Of a DNA stretch of 64,000 nucleotides, positions 33,601 to 45,518 are shown piece by piece (position 1 is the stretch's first letter; each line of letters starts with the position of its first letter). A program made the translations under genes and the position numbers. This stretch comes from Raffaelea ambrosiae (Eukaryota; Ascomycota; Sordariomycetes; Ophiostomatales; Ophiostomataceae): positions 1,679,950 through 1,743,949 of the forward strand of contig PCDI01000006.1 of NCBI GenBank assembly GCA_002778195.1, read 5' to 3'. The notes below the pieces were generated by a model. That model did not search any database. It was not told where the DNA came from and was given only the letters and a program-made list of their open reading frames with translations.

Positions 33601-36600
33601 GCTGTTGCTTATGCCTCCTTCCTAGCGTCCATATTGTCTCAGCAAGACCACCCTCTCCTGGTGAAATTTGCACTCCAGGCAACCGAGCTTCTGATGAGCC
33701 GCCTGGGAGATGTGTATAGATATCAGCTGTATCGCGAAGGCGTTATCGCTGAAATTGAGAAGATCTCGACCCCCGCAGTCCCAGACCTCGAGTCACTGCA
33801 TCATGAGTCCGAAGCTGGAGGGATGCGCCCTGAGTCCCGTGGCCATGATCTCCCTGATGCTGGACAACAATCGAGTTCTTCTTATGGTAACCACGAGGAC
33901 CATGACTCCATCGGCGAGCATGAAGATATCGAAGGACACCATACTGCTGGTGATGATCACATTTATGGTCGGGATGCAGGCGATGGTGAAGTCGAAATCG
34001 AAGAACAGGACGACGATGACGATGACGACGATGACGATGGAGATCGCGGCGACTCCCATCAACTCTCGGACGAAGACGATGATGACAATGACAACGACAA
34101 CGACGACATTGAGGACCAACAGGACGATATGCCGGGCTCTCCTGTCAGCTCCGAGGGTTCGACCATGTCGACTGACACCCCGCCAAGGCGATATATGGCA
34201 AGCGGTCCATCTCAGATCGAGATTTCGGTCCTGGCCAAGGCATTTTTGCAGAAACACGAGACTGAGAAGAACGGAAAAGAGATGCGTCAAAAGGCGACAA
34301 AGATTCTTTCTAGTCTTAGCACCCTGTCCGAGATGATCTCGGGGTTTTACCTCGATAGATCCCCTTCCAGCCTGCCCCCCGAAAACGGCATCGAGTTGTT
34401 CAATAGACTCGCAACATTCTTTGACTCGGATGTATTCGAAAGTGTCACAAGCGCGGAACTGCTCGCCTCCGGTGTTGTTCGTGTTTTGGAACTGGTCTTC
34501 AACAACTCGGATGAAGGTTTGGCCATTGCGGCACAGTCAGCCTTCCTCGAGGCATTCATGGGCCACACTGTCAAATCTAGGCCGAAGACGGCCACGGCGG
34601 ACTCCCCCGCCACTCCATTTAGTGTCCTCATTCACAAGCTGCAGGATCTGCTGAGTCGATCGGAGCATTTCGAGGTCATCACGGTACACCACAACACTTT
34701 TGATGGAAATCGCAGTAGCGCTGCTTCGATGCTGGCCAAACAGATTCGTCTTCGTCTCGTAGCTGACGATGACTCCGATATACCCCGTGCTTTCCGCAGC
34801 ATCATGGTTTCAATTCACGCCATTGCAACATTCAAAGCTCTTGAAGATTACCTTCGGCCGCGTATCAGCCTCTCGGACCGTCCTCGGGTACTGAAGCGTG
34901 ATGGCCTGTCTAGGGCGCTGGCCGCCATGACGGGATCAGGACCTGGTCCGCTATCCGGGACACCATCTCGCCTCGCCGACCGTGGCTCACATTATTTTGG
35001 CGGCGGATCTCTCGCCCCCCCGAACGGTTCTGGGATGACCGGAAGTTTGGCTTCGCGCCAGTCACAGCCAACCCCCCAAAGCTCTCTTCCGTCGTCATTG
35101 AGCCTTCGCTCAGGCCTCAAGTCCAGCAAGCTCAAGTCTGCGGCACAGCCAACAGCAGAAGAAGCACCCTCGACACCAGAGCCGGCCTCGTCCTCCCGAG
35201 AAAAGACGGTTCTCCGCAGATCGTCTCGGCGTGCTCCCAATCCACAAAGCGAGACACCACAGCCACCGGCGCCAGAGGATGATGACTCGCTGGCTGATGC
35301 CTTGGAGTGTGCAGACGAGAAGCAGATCTCAGACGATGACGGAGCCATTTCGGAGAACAATGGCATGAGTGGTGTGGTGGATGACATTGATGAAGACATG
35401 GAGGGCGAAGCTACACCGGACCCGTCTGCGGTCAACCTGGAAGTCGCTGCAGGCGGTAGAATCACCGCTCGCAAAGAGGACGGCACCCGGGTACCCACCC
35501 CCCTCCAGGGCTCACCAAGCGTTACTAGCGGCAGTCGAGTTAGTGCATTGACGGCTGCTCTGCAGGGCGCGCCGGCGAGCACTCCAGCGGCGCAATCCAC
35601 TCCCGCACCACCCCGTCCGACATCATATGCTGCTGCCATACAAAGCATTCCGCAGGACTGGCACATGGAATTCACTCTAAACGGAAAGACTTTGCCCATG
35701 GACAGCACAGTGTACCGTGCAATCCTGAATTCTATCAGTGGGCAGGAAGAACACCTGGGTCGCTCCGTATGGTCTGCAATCCACTCCGTCCATTACCGCC
35801 GTGTGCCGGGTCCCAAGCCTGCTGAACCGGTTGGCTTCAGCCCCGCACTTGACTCCAGCGCAGGAACCGTGGACCCGGATACGGCCGACACTGTTGGTTC
35901 GCAGAGCCCATTGGATAAGAATCCCACAACAGCTTCGATACTTCGCCTCCTGAAGATTCTGCACGATCTGAATGCAAACGTGGACGATGTCTTGGTGACA
36001 AACAAGGATGCTCTGAAACTGAACGCAGAGCCGTTGTCCCAATTTGTCAACACAAAACTGACGGCCAAACTGAATCGTCAGCTGGAGGAGCCTCTGATTG
36101 TAGCCAGCAATTGCCTTCCCAACTGGAGCGAGGATCTAGCTAGACTCTATCCTTTCCTGTTCCCATTCGAGACGCGCCATCTGTTCTTGCAGTCCACTTC
36201 GTTTGGGTATGCCCGCTCTATGGCCAGATGGCAGAACTCACAAGTCCAAGACGAGTCACGACGCGACCGTCGCGATGACCGCCCTTTCCTGGGGCGTCTC
36301 CAGCGCCAGAAGGTGCGGATCTCCCGCTCCAAGATCCTTGAGTCGGCTGTGAAGGTCATGGAGCTCTACGGAGCGTCGCAAAGCATTCTCGAGGTTGAAT
36401 ATTTCGAAGAAGTTGGCACCGGGCTGGGACCAACCCTCGAATTTTATTCAACTGTGTCGAGGGAGTTCTGCAAGAAGAAGCTCAAGCTGTGGCGGGAGAA
36501 CGACTTGAATGAGTCGGAGTTTGTGTCCAGCCCGAATGGCCTGTTTCCTCGGCCTCTGAGTGATGAAGAGGCTGTTGGGCCGAATGGAGAGCGCATCATG

Positions 36601-37690
36601 AGTCTCTTCCGTGCGCTAGGCAAGTTTGTTGCGCGGTCGATGCTGGATTCCCGCATTATTGATATCAATCTCAACCCCATTTTCTTCCGTATTGGAGAAG
36701 AAACTTCCGGTGTGAAGCCTTCTTTGGGTGCTGTGAAGGTGGTGGACCCAACACTGGCTCGATCGCTACTTTTGATCAAGAAGTTTGCCATTGCCAAGAA
36801 AGACATCGATGAGGACCCCGGTCGCACTGCCGCGCAGAAGGTAGACGACATCCAGCGCATCATGATCAACAACACGCGGATTGAAGATTTGTCGTTGGAT
36901 TTCACGCTTCCCGGCCATCCTGAAATCGAGCTCATTCCCGGAGGCTCACAGATTGGGGTGACCATCGACAACGTCGACGTCTACATTGAAAATGTGATTG
37001 CCATGACGCTGGGCAGCGGCGTACGGCGACAGGTGGATGCCTTCCGCATGGGATTTTCTCAGGTGTTCCCCTACTCAGCCTTGAGTGCTTTTACCCCCGA
37101 CGAGCTGGTCTCTCTATTTGGGCGTGTTGAAGAAGACTGGTCGCTCGAGAGTAAGTCAATTCTTTCTTGTTATTTATCTCGATGACTATCTTGTGATAAA
37201 GCCCCCTTTGGCCCTTTGGCCTTTTGGAGCTACGTTTACTGACATTTCGAACCTTGGATTAGCACTTATGGACTCTATCAAGGCCGACCACGGCTTCAAT
37301 ATGGACAGCCACAGCGTGAAAAATCTGCTCCAAGTCATGAGCGAAATGGCACCCGCGGAACGACGCGAATTCCTCCAGTTTACGACAGGGAGCCCGAAAT
37401 TGCCTATTGGTGGTATGTATTTTCCGGAGCACAAGCTGCGTAATTGGAAAAAATGACAAGACACAGACGCTGATATGATCTTCCTTTATGTAGGGTTCCG
37501 GAGCTTGACGCCGATGTTTACGGTGGTGTGCAAACCGAGCGAGGCGCCGTACACTTCGGACGATTACCTTCCCAGTGTCATGACTTGCGTCAACTACCTC
37601 AAATTGCCCGACTACTCGAGCATTGATACTCTGAGGAGGCAGCTGTTCACGGCGATCAAAGAAGGCCAGGGGGCTTTCCACTTGTCGTGA
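30608..37690 (+). CDS. Ufd4/TRIP12-type HECT E3 ubiquitin ligase
   Basis: Exons 30608-30897, 31259-31657, 31742-31824, 31940-37150, 37263-37412 and 37494-37690 give 2109 residues; every junction keeps the frame. The N-terminus is basic and Ser/Pro-rich. An armadillo-like helical region covers residues about 370-720 (LRQKDDPSVQLIALQDLSEI, LACRCLANLMEALP). An Asp/Glu tract lies near residue 950. The HECT domain occupies the last 400 residues (ILEVEYFEEVGTGLGPTLEF, MIPGG-like segment), with catalytic Cys2076 in LPSVMTCVNYLKLPDYSS, 34 residues from the end. The LKLPDYSS tail is typical of the Ufd4/TRIP12 branch. In yeast, Ufd4 adds ubiquitin to N-terminal ubiquitin fusions and N-degron substrates. 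The 361-nt first intron is the least certain. Confidence 0.93.
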
Positions 37691-38196
37691 ATCCGGAGGA
37701 GGGAGATCATTGCTACTGCTCTTCTTCTGCTTCGTGTGTTTCTCTACATATGCGCTACTCGCAAGCAGGATTAGCCAGGCTGCGACTGTCTGCATCATTT
37801 ATTGTTTGCCAAAAAAAAAAAAAATTTCCCAGATGGGCGTCAATTTGTTAGGAGGAAAGCGAAAAAGAGAAACAGAGCACATCGCAGCTGTAGGGCATAT
37901 TTGTGAGATAGAATGAACTCTTCACTGATGGGCCTAAATAAATATTTGTGTTCTGTAAATTTATGTTACTAGCGAGGTGTGATGTCACAATGCTCGTTTA
38001 GACGCGTCGTGGTCTCATTACGCGACGCGTTTTTTTCCAGTAGCCCACTTGCCACCTGGGGCGATGTTCGGCTACGGGACTTACACACTATCACACGGCT
38101 GGCGACTAATAGTTAGGCTTCCACATACACCCAAAACGACAAGCCAAACATTGCGCCGAGGGGTTACATAACCGTTCAGAGGTCACAACTGGATAG
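37691..38196. other. Intergenic region between tandem genes
   Basis: Contains the 3' end of the ligase, with A tract at 37809-37824 and AATAAATA near 37936, then the promoter of the next gene. See the MCB entry for the promoter sites. Confidence 0.6.
38002..38030. promoter_or_regulatory. Paired MluI cell-cycle-box-like sites
   Basis: Two exact ACGCGT hexamers occur at 38002-38007 and 38025-38030, 167-195 bp before the start codon at 38197. ACGCGT is the binding core of MBF, the G1/S regulator in yeasts. Spacing and position fit a promoter; binding here is inferred. Confidence 0.5.
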
Positions 38197-41160
38197 ATGC
38201 CTGTCAAAACACGAACGCAAGACGGCACGCGGGGAACGACGCATTCTTCAGCACCGGCTTCGCGGGTCTACCGATCGACACGGCCTTCGCAACAGGTACA
38301 ATTTCCCGGCAGGAGAAAAGTGGTGAAAAGATATGGACGACGTGGCGCAGCGCGGTCGCCAAAGCAGCGAACTTTGACACAAATCGGCTATGTTGTGCCC
38401 CCTCCACCGGACTTGTATGAGACGGATCTTTGGGAGGCGGAGGACGTAGAAAGCGTGGACGGCGATGAAATGAGCACGGCTGCAGAGGCCAGGAACAGCG
38501 GGCATGGCAAGGAGCGAGGCAGTGGGACGGGACGCCGAGCGGGCAGTCGAGACAACAAACATGGAGAGAAGCGGCAACGAGGGCTCCGGACAAGTCTGCC
38601 TAGTTCGTCGTTCCAGACGCAAACCCTGACGCAGTTTGTCCCAGCAGAAAGCAGTCTTCGGGGCATGCAAGACGACGGCGACGACGACGGCGACGACGAC
38701 GACGATGACAGGACGATCCAGGACTCACAGAACGACGATGACGACGATGACAACGTGCCCGGGTCGCCACAGATGGTATACTACATGGCAGCAGAAAGCG
38801 AGGAGAGAGACGGGGCAGTAGCAGAAACGTCTGATCCCCCTACTGTGATACCACAGACACCATCCAAACAGACGACGCTGGATGAGACACGCCGGCCACG
38901 ACGCTCAACGACGACACCCAAGACATTTCGGACGGAGATCCCATCCTCACAGCCGAGCCCCTTTACGCCGGTGTTATTGCTGGAAAGGTACCACAGTCCC
39001 CTCGGGCGGCAGCGGACGTCGCCCTTGCAGGCCAAGGCAGCAGGCAGGGCGGGCAAGGCGGGCCGGGCGGACCAGGCGGGCCAAGAACCAGAGGAGGTGG
39101 AGGACATTGGCAGTCTGCGCGACCTGTCAGACAGGCCTTCAGACAGGCCTGGCAGAACTACGCTGGCTTCGCAAAAGCGAAAGCGCGGCTCCAGCCAGAT
39201 TGTGCCCGACTCGTACACAACAGCTGAGTCGCTCAGCCCAGTCATCAACAGTACGGCCACCACGGCCAGCACAGCCAGCACGGCCAAGACAACAGCAGGA
39301 TTGGGCCGTGGCGGCGTGGTCAAGGGGCGGAGCCCGCTTCGTCCGCTTGGGTCTTCCGAAATTCTGTCGCGGTCCGGCCGGCAAAAGGCGGCGCGAGGCG
39401 GCACGCAGGAGGTCGAGAGTGACTGCCAAGACGAGAACACACCTGTCGAGGGTGACGGGGGTAAACCAAAACCATCCAGAGCCAACAGCCCCACGCCTAG
39501 CGGGAAGAGGCGACGGTCGGACGGGCCTGCTTCGCACGAAGAAATACCGGACTCGGACGACTCAGACGAAGAGGAAATGCCGCCTCTGGCGCTGGATCCG
39601 ATATCCAGCGAGACCGGGGCGTCCGTAGAGGAGACACGCGATATGGCTGCCGACAAGGTCGACGACGAGGTCGAGGACGCAGAAGACGACGACATCGGAG
39701 TGGGAAACATGAGCGCGGGTGGTGTCGAAGACATTGATTCGTCGTCTCTGTCTGAGCTGGATTCAGGAACGCCCACTCCGCTGCCAGGAAGACGTGTGCA
39801 GTCTGCGTCGAGCAGAGCCGAGCAGGTGACACCGCCCACTCGTACGCAGGAAGGGGTGGCGGGCAGCGAGGGCGCCGGTGGCGAGGTGCACGACTACGCG
39901 AGCCAGGCACTGGAGAGCCAGCGGGTGCCGCTGGAGGTGATCCGCACCCTCGGCCCCCAGACGGACCGGTCAGACATCATCGTGTCCATCCACCCGGAGC
40001 AGGTCAAGAAGATAGTGGACGGCAGCAAGGACCACGAGTTCCGCAGCTACAAGATCCCGCAGACGGTTACGCGGTTTTGGATCTACGTCACGCGGCCCGT
40101 CTGCGAGCTGCAGTACATGGCCGTCGTTTGCCCGGGTTTCCGGCAGCCTGGCGAGATCGACAGCGCGAGCGGGGTCGGCAACGCGGACTTCAATGCGGGC
40201 CGCATGTATGCCAAATTTGCGTACAAGCTGATGCAGGTCTACCAGCTGAACAACCCTGTCTCGCTGGAGATGATGAAGCGGAACGGATGGGTTGACGGGG
40301 CACCGCAGCGGTACACCTATGTGCCGCCTGCCGTCGTGGGGTCTCTGCTCGCCAATCTTCGATGTGCTCTCTTTGCCGAGGAGGAGCAGAGCCGGGGCGG
40401 ACAGGGAGATGGGGACACGCTGGCCGAGCTCACCATCTCACAGGAGGTCGAGGCACAGCTGCTCAGCGACATGTCGGAGACGCAGCACCATCACACGCCA
40501 CCACCGCCGAGCAGCCAGGCGGCGCCAGAAGGGCCACAGGGGTCTGCCAAGCCGGTCAGTGTGCGCTTCGACCTCGCAGCCGCGAACGCAGGCGACGAGA
40601 GCAGCGGCAAGGCGGCCGCTCTGTTTCCTGGAGGGCCACCGGCGGCGCAGGGCATGATACGCGCGTCCCAGGCCACAACAGCGAGCTGCCCGTCAATACA
40701 GGACATCAGCTCAGATGGGCCGGGCGAGGTCACAGTTGCTGGAGAGGAAAATGATGGGACTGAGAGGATGGAGAGGACTGATGGCATTGATGAGAATGGG
40801 GGGATTGAGAAGAAGGACGGCGGCAACGACGACGATGACAAGGATGATTCAGACTGCGAGACAAGGCCGCACCTGCCCGTTCCCGACTCGCAGCTGTCTT
40901 TGCCGTCGCCAAAGACGCGGTGGTGGCGACGTTCAAGCCGTCAACGACAGCAACAGCAGCCGCAGCATCCGCCGCAGAAAGGAGGGCAGCAGCGTCGGCA
41001 GCAGCAGCAGCCTCGGGGACAGCGACGGCTTAGCCAAGCCATACCGTCGTCTTCGACGGATTCGACGCAGATTGTGCTTCCGGACAGCCTCTACGAGGAG
41101 GTGCGGCAGGCACCGCCGGCAGTGATTCTCGACTCGGAAGACTCTGACGAGGAGATATGA
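38197..41160 (+). CDS. Disordered protein with PUA/ASCH-like domain
   Basis: A single uninterrupted frame of 987 residues starts with ATG. Most of it is low-complexity, acidic and Ser/Thr/Pro-rich. One folded region lies at about residues 580-730: VIRTLGPQTDRSDIIVSIHP, VDGSKDHEFRSYKIP, TRFWIYVTRP. This pattern of a Lys/Asp-rich loop followed by HEFR and a beta strand is that of fungal PUA/ASCH-type domains, which bind nucleic acids or modified bases. Short repeated elements stand out: QRTLTQ, QTQTLTQF, IPDSDDSDEEE and a C-terminal VILDSEDSDEE. The last two resemble SUMO-interacting motifs (hydrophobic patch plus acidic Ser cluster). With the MCB-type sites upstream, a nuclear role tied to S phase or genome maintenance is a reasonable guess. 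I do not recognise an orthologue. Confidence 0.75.
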   Translation: MPVKTRTQDGTRGTTHSSAPASRVYRSTRPSQQVQFPGRRKVVKRYGRRGAARSPKQRTLTQIGYVVPPPPDLYETDLWEAEDVESVDGDEMSTAAEARNSGHGKERGSGTGRRAGSRDNKHGEKRQRGLRTSLPSSSFQTQTLTQFVPAESSLRGMQDDGDDDGDDDDDDRTIQDSQNDDDDDDNVPGSPQMVYYMAAESEERDGAVAETSDPPTVIPQTPSKQTTLDETRRPRRSTTTPKTFRTEIPSSQPSPFTPVLLLERYHSPLGRQRTSPLQAKAAGRAGKAGRADQAGQEPEEVEDIGSLRDLSDRPSDRPGRTTLASQKRKRGSSQIVPDSYTTAESLSPVINSTATTASTASTAKTTAGLGRGGVVKGRSPLRPLGSSEILSRSGRQKAARGGTQEVESDCQDENTPVEGDGGKPKPSRANSPTPSGKRRRSDGPASHEEIPDSDDSDEEEMPPLALDPISSETGASVEETRDMAADKVDDEVEDAEDDDIGVGNMSAGGVEDIDSSSLSELDSGTPTPLPGRRVQSASSRAEQVTPPTRTQEGVAGSEGAGGEVHDYASQALESQRVPLEVIRTLGPQTDRSDIIVSIHPEQVKKIVDGSKDHEFRSYKIPQTVTRFWIYVTRPVCELQYMAVVCPGFRQPGEIDSASGVGNADFNAGRMYAKFAYKLMQVYQLNNPVSLEMMKRNGWVDGAPQRYTYVPPAVVGSLLANLRCALFAEEEQSRGGQGDGDTLAELTISQEVEAQLLSDMSETQHHHTPPPPSSQAAPEGPQGSAKPVSVRFDLAAANAGDESSGKAAALFPGGPPAAQGMIRASQATTASCPSIQDISSDGPGEVTVAGEENDGTERMERTDGIDENGGIEKKDGGNDDDDKDDSDCETRPHLPVPDSQLSLPSPKTRWWRRSSRQRQQQQPQHPPQKGGQQRRQQQQPRGQRRLSQAIPSSSTDSTQIVLPDSLYEEVRQAPPAVILDSEDSDEEI

Positions 41161-41733
41161 CGGACGTTGTGCATGGTTTTGTAAGATGCGGACGGGTGGA
41201 AAGCCAAAGTCGGCAGCAAAATGGAGAACATGGGCAGAATGGGCAAAATGGGCAAAATGGGCAAAATAAGCCAAATACAAGCAAAAATACAACATAGACA
41301 TGGCAAGGCACAGTCAAGACGACAGTGACCGCGAGACTAGAACAAACGTGTGAATGAGGAATTTGAATGCACGCCCTGGGCCTGTGCTTGTCATACGGCT
41401 TCAAGTCCTCGAATTTCTGCAAATTGCTAAAGCTTTCCGGACCTGTGCCACCATCTCTGAACGCCTGGAAAGATTTCCCTGGAAGATTCCCTTTGCAACG
41501 TTACCCAGCAGCATAGGGCGGATGTCTGCCCGCCTCGGAATACATCGTATTATATATACATGGCCGTCATAAATACCACAAAACGCCAGGTCATTAAAAA
41601 ATAAAATAAATACACCCCCCAAAACCCCGCAAGGCACATTGAACAACAACCCCCCCCCCCCCTCAAGACACCCACCCGAACAAAGGCAGCTGAGCGGTTT
41701 GGTTCCCCGAACGCGGAATTCGTGTATGTCTCT
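41161..41733. other. Convergent 3' intergenic region
   Basis: Lies between converging gene ends. It has an ATGGGCAAA-type short repeat at about 41228-41265 and a C run at 41649-41662. No gene seen. Confidence 0.55.
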
Positions 41734-43879
41734 TCATGCCATAACGGCCATGGGCAGAGGCTCTTTGCCCTTGCCCTCCTTCTCCTTCTTCTTGAAGAGC
41801 TGCCTCAGCATATTGTTGGCACCGCCGTTGGCCTTGTCCTTGGGCCGCAGGGCGGGCGAGCTGGTCGAAGAGCCGGAAGGCGACGCCAGGCTCTTGAGGC
41901 TGTGGGCAGCAGCGTCGAGGGAGAAGGCCTTGCTGCTCGACCTCTCGGGCACGTGCGGCTGCTCTCCCGACCTGGATGAGGCTTTTCTGCTGCCGCTGCC
42001 GCTGCCGCTGCCGCCACCGGCTCCGTGGCGATGCCTGCTGCTGCCATGGTGGCTGTGGTGCTGGCTGCCATGGGTGCGGCTGCGGCTGCTCCGATGGCCG
42101 GTGCTTCTGGCGTCGCCGCCGTCGCTGGGGGCCGCGCGCGACCGGCTGCGATGTTCCTCGCTGCTCTGGCGCGTGCGCAGCGCCTCGGGGCTGATAAGCT
42201 CGGCGTCGACGGCTTCGCTGTGGCTGCCATCGCCGCCAAGGCCGCCGGCGCCGTCCGCAAACGAGGGCATGATGCCGCGGCGCCACGTCTCGATGCTGCT
42301 GAGCTCCTCCTGCAGCACAAGGGCCTCGTCGAAGCCGTCCGACATCATGGTCGGCGAGCGCCCAGCGCCCAAGCCGGCCGCGGCACCAGGGCCGGCTGCA
42401 GGCAGGTAGCCCATGGGCTGCGAGGCCGACGGCAGCGCGTGCTGGTGTCTCCGGTGCCTGTGGTGGGAGCCGGAGGTGGGCGCGCCGTGCACGCGGCCGC
42501 TGCCGGCGCCGGGGAGGGGAGACGCGGCGGCCTTCGCTCCAGACATGCGCTTGACGATCTTCCAGCCGCCGAAAAGCACGACGGTGACGCCGACAGCAAT
42601 GCCGCTGCCGATGAGGAACTGGGGGCTGGCCAGCAGCGCCCAGACGGCGGGGCTGCCGCCCTTGACGACGCCGAGGAAGGCCGGGCTGAGCTTGCCCAGC
42701 AGGGTGGACAGCTCGGCCAGAGTCAGGGCCACGGCGGCGGCGGCCTCGGGGTTCTCCTGCAGGTGGGCGATGATGTGGGCGGCCGTGTGGTGCAGGCACT
42801 GGGCCTCGTTGAGCAGGAACTCGATGCGGCCGACGAGCGTCTTGGCCTGGGCCTGCTTCTGCTGCTCGGTGGCGGCCTCGTACTTCTCGGCCGGGTCGTC
42901 GTCCAGGTCGTCGCGGAAGCCCAGGTCGGGCGGCATGTTGCCGTAGGCGAGGTGCAGGTCGGTGCAGTCGGAGCTGTCGGTGCTGTAGGTGCTGTCCCGG
43001 GGCGAGACGGAGCCGCTGCGCTGGCGCTGGCGCAGGGACGGGTCGGAGCGCGGGCGGTTGGCCATCATGGACATGCGCGGCGTCGAGACGGGCGTGGACG
43101 CGGACGGCACGCCGGTCATGGTGGTCTGGGAGCGGCCGAGGGGCCGTCGCACGAACGGCTCGCCGGGGTGCAGCGGGTCCTCCTCGATGGCCACGGCGCG
43201 GTAGGTCCGCGGCACGGCCGAGGGGGCGGTGGCCGAGATCTCCGAGTGGGTGCGCAGGTTGCCTTCGGTCAGCAGCAGCGGGCGCGACGAGGAGGGCGGG
43301 GGGCCATGGCGGCTGGAGCCGTGGCGGCCGGTGCTGCTGCTGCGGCGGGCAGGCCGGTGCGGGCGCGTGCCAGAGCGCGAGCCAGAACGCGAGCCAGAGC
43401 GCGGGCCAGAGCCGCCGCCGCCGCCTTCGAGGTAGAGCGGGGCGCGCGACGGCCCGAGGCTGCGCTGCCGATGCCGGCGGTGGACGTCTTCGCCGTCGTC
43501 AAACTCCTCGACGATGGGCCCGTGGTAGCGGCTGTGCGGGCTGCCGAAGGACTTGCCGCGAACGGGGCCGCCGTTCTGCTCCTGCTTGAGCGACTCTTTC
43601 TTTTCTCGGTAGGCCGCCCGGGCCTCTTTGAAGATGCCGGCCAGGTGTTTTCCCTGTTGGCGATGTTGTTAGGAGGGGGGTCCAAGAAACAGGACAAGGG
43701 GGGGGTTGGAAAGAAACAGGGCGGGAGGCAGGCAAAGAGACTGGGCGGGAGACAGGCAAAGAGACAGTGCGGGAGACAGGCACAGGCACAGGGAGAAGCG
43801 CAAAGGCGGGACATCGACTTACCGTGCTGATGATCTTGCCCGAGTTGTTGATGATGGTGATGGTCTGTTCAAACGCCAT
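41734..43879 (-). CDS. Fungal protein with central hydrophobic segment
   Basis: Exons 43879-43823 and 43653-41734 give 658 residues. The first exon encodes MAFEQTITIINNSGKIIST, followed after the splice by GKHLAGIFKEARAAYREKKE. This short hydrophobic/Gly block followed by a charged helix looks like a conserved functional motif and not disorder. A long Arg/Ser/Pro-rich region follows, then a predicted helical part near residues 260-350 (VGRIEFLLNEAQCLHHTAAHIIAH). A Gly-rich membrane segment lies at about 357-385 (FLIGSGIAVGVTVVLFGGW, then KIVKR). The tail is His/Ser/Arg-rich and ends in a Lys-rich stretch. I do not know its function. The 169-nt intron is G/C-rich with GTAAGT and CAG ends. The opposite strand holds a spurious 601-codon frame. 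Confidence 0.75.
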
Positions 43880-45518
43880 CGTGAAGGCTGTGGATGTGGA
43901 GATGTCGTCTTGGCGGAGAAGAGGAAGAGGAAGACGAAGGAAAGGCGGCGACGACGAAAAGGACGGGCCGCCGAGACCAGAGATCACAATAAGCTGGAGC
44001 CGACGATAAATAGCCCAAGCTTCTCATAAAGACGCTCAAGAAGAAGCTCGACGAGAAGCCCAAGGGGAAGCTCAAGAAGAAGAAGAAAAAAGAAAGAAAA
44101 AAGAGGCTTGCGAGACACGGCAGAGCGGAAATGGTCGATTCAGAAACACGCAGACAGGTCCAGACAGCAGGTGCCACGATGCATTGCTGGCGGCATGTCG
44201 TCCCAATATGGGCTGCCCATGCACATGGGGGTGCTAGTTCTGTGAGATGCAGTTATATGCGGCCACGACGGCAGCCCAGCACAGACCCTGACCGTGGCGG
44301 CCTGCGGGTCCACAAGTCCTGAGGCAGCCCGTCCACACCCTCTCATTGGCGGCGGGCTACGGCCTTTGGAGGCGCGAGTGGGGCCACCAGCCAATGCGCT
44401 CACCGCATTCCTCCACAGCGGCCAGCCCACGCCGCCAGGACGTCGACTCCCAGTCGCTCTAAGTCTCTAGCTGCAGCAGCGTCGCAGCAGTGCGTCAAAT
44501 CGCAAGCGAGGGAAATGAAAAGAAAAAAAAAAGCACCGCCTGCTGGGTAGGACGGTGTGGTGTCGGGCCCCCGAGGGAGGGCCTGAATAGCCCGCTCAGC
44601 GACGGCTCGAACCCGTTGCAGCCTACGGTGTAGAGGAGAGGCAGCCGGAAAGAGGGCGCAGGTGAAGCGAAAAGAGGAGCAAAAACAAAGAGGCTGGCCG
44701 TCCATGCATGTCTGCACGCTATCCACAAACAAGCTCTTGCTACAAAGAGGCCATGCCGTCGCCCGCAGCGTCCCCCAGACACGCCGGGAAGCCGGCTGGG
44801 CCCTGCAGCCTGCCTGCGTGAGGCCTTTGCCTCCATGACGACAGCGTGAGACGTGGCTGCACGCCGAGGCCAGGGGCCCTCCCCCAGGCCGGCAGAAAAG
44901 AAGGTGAGGCCCAAGAACGACCCGTGGACCTTGCCTGGACGATGCAGACCGCCACCACCGCCTTGATTGGCCTGCCAGTCCTCCCGGGTGGGCTCGCCGC
45001 CCTGTCATGCTCACCGTCCCATCCCATCCCATCCAGTGACCGTCCAGCGGGACAGCTCATCATGACCTGTTGGGTTCTGCATGCCCGGTCATCAATGATA
45101 CCCAACGCCAGGGGTTGGCCTTGGCGTCGACCGCCCGGGTCTGAAACCTCGTTTGGAATGCACAGGCACACGGGCACTGCTGGGGGCCTGTCGTGTGTCA
45201 TTCTCGGTTCATTCAGTCGTCTAGCAAGGGCGGGAGAGCTGTCTAGGCAGAAAAGAAAAAGAAGAAGAGAAGAAAAAGGAGAAAAGGAGAAAAAAAAAAA
45301 AAAAGATCGTCCAAGAACGTCAAGGTATATAAATAGAGAGATAGAGATGGATATGCGCTATGCGCTATGCAGGCCACTGCCGCCACACGCGGGTAGAGAC
45401 CGCGAAAAGCCCCGGCAACAGCCCAAAGAGAAGACCAACCAACACTGGGGCGGTCCGACCCTGCCCTGCCCTGCCCTGTCCTGTCCTGTCCTGTCCAAAC
45501 AGCCTGCACCCACCGCAC
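43880..45518. other. Intergenic region
   Basis: Upstream region of the 41.7-43.9 kb gene and 3' flank of the modin-like gene. It contains purine-rich and A-rich runs (44.03-44.1, 45.25-45.3 kb) and a 5-bp tandem repeat at 45459-45496. No gene seen. Confidence 0.5.
45459..45496 (+). repeat. Pentanucleotide tandem repeat
   Basis: About seven units of CCCTG changing to TCCTG, just 23 bp beyond the stop codon of the minus-strand gene. Confidence 0.8.

Noticed and set aside
42025..43830. 601-codon open frame on the plus strand
   Set aside because: It is the antisense of the spliced minus-strand gene at 41734-43879. Its composition is GC-rich Ala/Gly/Arg without domain pattern.
44600..44640. tRNA-like T-arm (GGTTCGAGCC on the minus strand)
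   Set aside because: No A box, anticodon arm or acceptor stem at the right distance.
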